A DNA stretch of 64,000 nt from Heterodera schachtii. Taxonomy: Eukaryota > Nematoda > Chromadorea > Rhabditida > Heteroderidae. This document shows, in pieces, positions 62,685-64,000 of this stretch (its first letter is position 1; each line of letters starts with the position of its first letter). The position numbers and the translations under genes are program-made. The notes below the pieces were generated by a model. The model saw only the letters and a list, made by a program, of their open reading frames with translations. It had not been told where the DNA came from and ran no database searches. The stretch is from positions 1,089,239-1,153,238 of the forward strand of contig SIJG01000033.1 in the NCBI GenBank assembly GCA_023374025.1, written 5' to 3'.

Positions 62685-63315
62685 TAGGGTGGGGAATTAT
62701 ATGGAAATCCATATTTTTTTCCTGGATTTGTGGAAGGTTTGAAACGCATTTTAGCTTAATTAGAAGCTTCTAGGATAGATTTTTATAATCATATTTTCCA
62801 TGTTTTTCTATATTTCGCGATTTATGTCCATATTTTAGAATTTTTATCCATATTTTATGTGCATATTTTGGCATTTTTTCAAAAAACCTCTAATAGAACG
62901 GCCTTCAACAGATAAATAGGCCTTTTTGAGCCAAAAAACGAAAAATTTTTCAAAAAAAATCATTTTTTCGCCAAATCTTTTAGAGATTATTGAATAATTT
63001 AAATTTTCTTAAAAATTAATAAATTTATGTCAAAAATAAGCAAAAAGTGAAAATTTCGCTTTTCGGGGTGTTTTTTCGCTTAAAATGAACAAGTTTTAGC
63101 TTTATCGTGTTTTTTTCTTCTAAAATAATTTTTAATACCATATTTAACCATTTTTGAAGGTTTACTTATATTTAATAAATTTAAAGAAATTTTGGGCTCA
63201 ATTTGGAAAAATTTATATCCATATTTTTGCCATTTTATGTCCATATTTCGCTATTTTTTGTCTATATTTTATGGCCATATTTCGCGATTTTATATCCATA
63301 TAATTCCCAGTCCTA
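62685..63315. mobile_element. Non-autonomous hAT-like element with 8-bp target duplication (7 of 8)
   Basis: TTTATAAG (62677-62684) and TTTTTAAG (63316-63323) flank a 631-bp element. Left end TAGGGTGGGGAATTATATGG, right end read inward TAGGACTGGGAATTATATGG (17 of 20). The interior is a degenerate series of TCCATATTT words with TCGCGATTT or TTCGCTATTT, on both strands near the ends. It sits between two chromodomain relics. The 61-codon frame at 63192-63377 crosses its right end and is accidental. Confidence 0.85.
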
Positions 63316-63645
63316 TTTTTAAGTTTGAAAGTGCAAAATTAAATGGCAAAATAAAATTAAATATAAAAATTGCATAATTTAAACAATAAAGATATTGGTC
63401 TAATAAATTTAAAAAAATATATTTAAGTGATAAGAAAAGCCAACATTCGTGCATATTTTTTGCAGCCCTGATAATAAGGTATAATGAAAAATTTTTAAAG
63501 CCAAATCAATTTTTAAAAAATTAATTAATATAATTTTAATTCATTTTACTCTCAAAATAAACTGCTAATAAAATATAAGTTTTAATTTTGGATTCATTAA
63601 CAAAAAAGAAAAAAAATTGTAATAAACGCAAAAAGAATTTAACTT

Positions 63646-63712
63646 AAAGTATTGTGGAAAGGATACAACCGAATAATCCATATGTGTGCCTTTGGAACAC
63701 TTGAAAAAGCCA
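63646..63712 (+). pseudogene. Second chromodomain relic, frameshifted
   Basis: It reads KVLWKGYN, then (after a small shift near 63673) NPYV, then with the tryptophan codon damaged (TG at 63687-63688) PLEHLKKPK. This fits KVLWKGY...N-P-x-x-W-(E)-P-L-E-H-L, a chromodomain core of a different subtype from 61919-62180. The upstream 63567-63626 resembles 61570-61633 and the downstream resembles 60600-60645, so it belongs to the same repeated unit. At 60570-60600 TTATTGGAGGATTTCAAAAA (LLEDFKK) aligns with its tail and may be a third copy. Confidence 0.6.
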
Positions 63713-64000
63713 AAATAAAAAATAGTAAAATAAACAAAATAATTTATTAGAAAAAAACTAAAATTGCTTAAGTGAAACAGATTTTAATTGAAAAACTGAT
63801 TATTTGAGTTTAAAAAATTATTCATATTTAATCAAATAAATTCTTAAATTTGTAAACATCATTTAAAAAATAAATTAAACTATTAGCTAATCCAGGCTCC
63901 CAGATCAAATTTTCAAAAGCCTTATATTGCGCCAAAAAGCCGCATTTTTACAAACTTTGTTCAAAACACGCTTAAAATGTTCAAATGTTATATTTCTGAT
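63713..64000. other. A/T-rich spacer to window end
   Basis: No gene seen. GCTAATCCAGGCTCCC at about 63886 resembles GCCAATCCAAGCC at 62376, as expected if both follow chromodomain relics in one repeated unit. Confidence 0.4.

Noticed and set aside
1..64000. tRNA, rRNA, CRISPR arrays, centromere-type short satellite, telomere repeats
   Set aside because: Looked for by eye on both strands; none with convincing structure or repeats. A tRNA scan would settle the tRNA question.

Overview
The window looks like very AT-rich, gene-poor repeat DNA from a eukaryote, probably an invertebrate animal. A nematode would fit, but nothing here proves it. No rRNA, tRNA, CRISPR array, bacterial-style operon or long intact gene was seen. 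Evidence for a eukaryote is the set of small non-autonomous DNA transposons (hAT-like with 8-bp target duplications, one Merlin-like, foldback elements), a Helitron-like element, minisatellites and chromodomain pseudogene fragments.

Layout. 1-2819: two Helitron-like copies in tandem with a 21-bp minisatellite and two G14 tracts. 2821-24840: A/T-rich spacer with small GC-richer islands every few hundred bases. 24841-26200: a repeat cluster with a GC-rich stem-loop family, a very GC-rich palindromic element and a C15 tract. 26201-29284: spacer. 29285-33921: a 4.6-kb unit repeated in direct orientation at 45404-49961. 34404-34562: foldback. 36890-37400 and 41880-42280: further stem-loop family members. 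39135-40067: CT-rich microsatellite, then a hAT-like element with a perfect target duplication. 49962-55470: spacer carrying a short hAT-like element (51524-51710), a foldback (52201-52514) and a truncated hAT relative (53405-53587). 55473-56849: large foldback with mirrored minisatellites. 57736-58545: the most gene-like stretch, with short overlapping frames. 58766-58979: Merlin-like element. 61919-63712: two chromodomain relics flanking another hAT-like element.

The most interesting pattern is in the spacer. It is purine- and A-rich on the + strand in every part sampled, and many of its islands can be aligned by eye to one degenerate chromodomain core (W-K-G-Y/F ... T-W-E-P-E-N), always on the + strand. 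The copy at 61919-62180 is clear, the one at 63646-63712 is fair, and the others are individually weak. If this holds, much of the 64 kb may be a very old, one-directional array of chromodomain-bearing units, later invaded by DNA transposons. This comes from hand alignment only and needs a frameshift-aware profile search with a minus-strand control.
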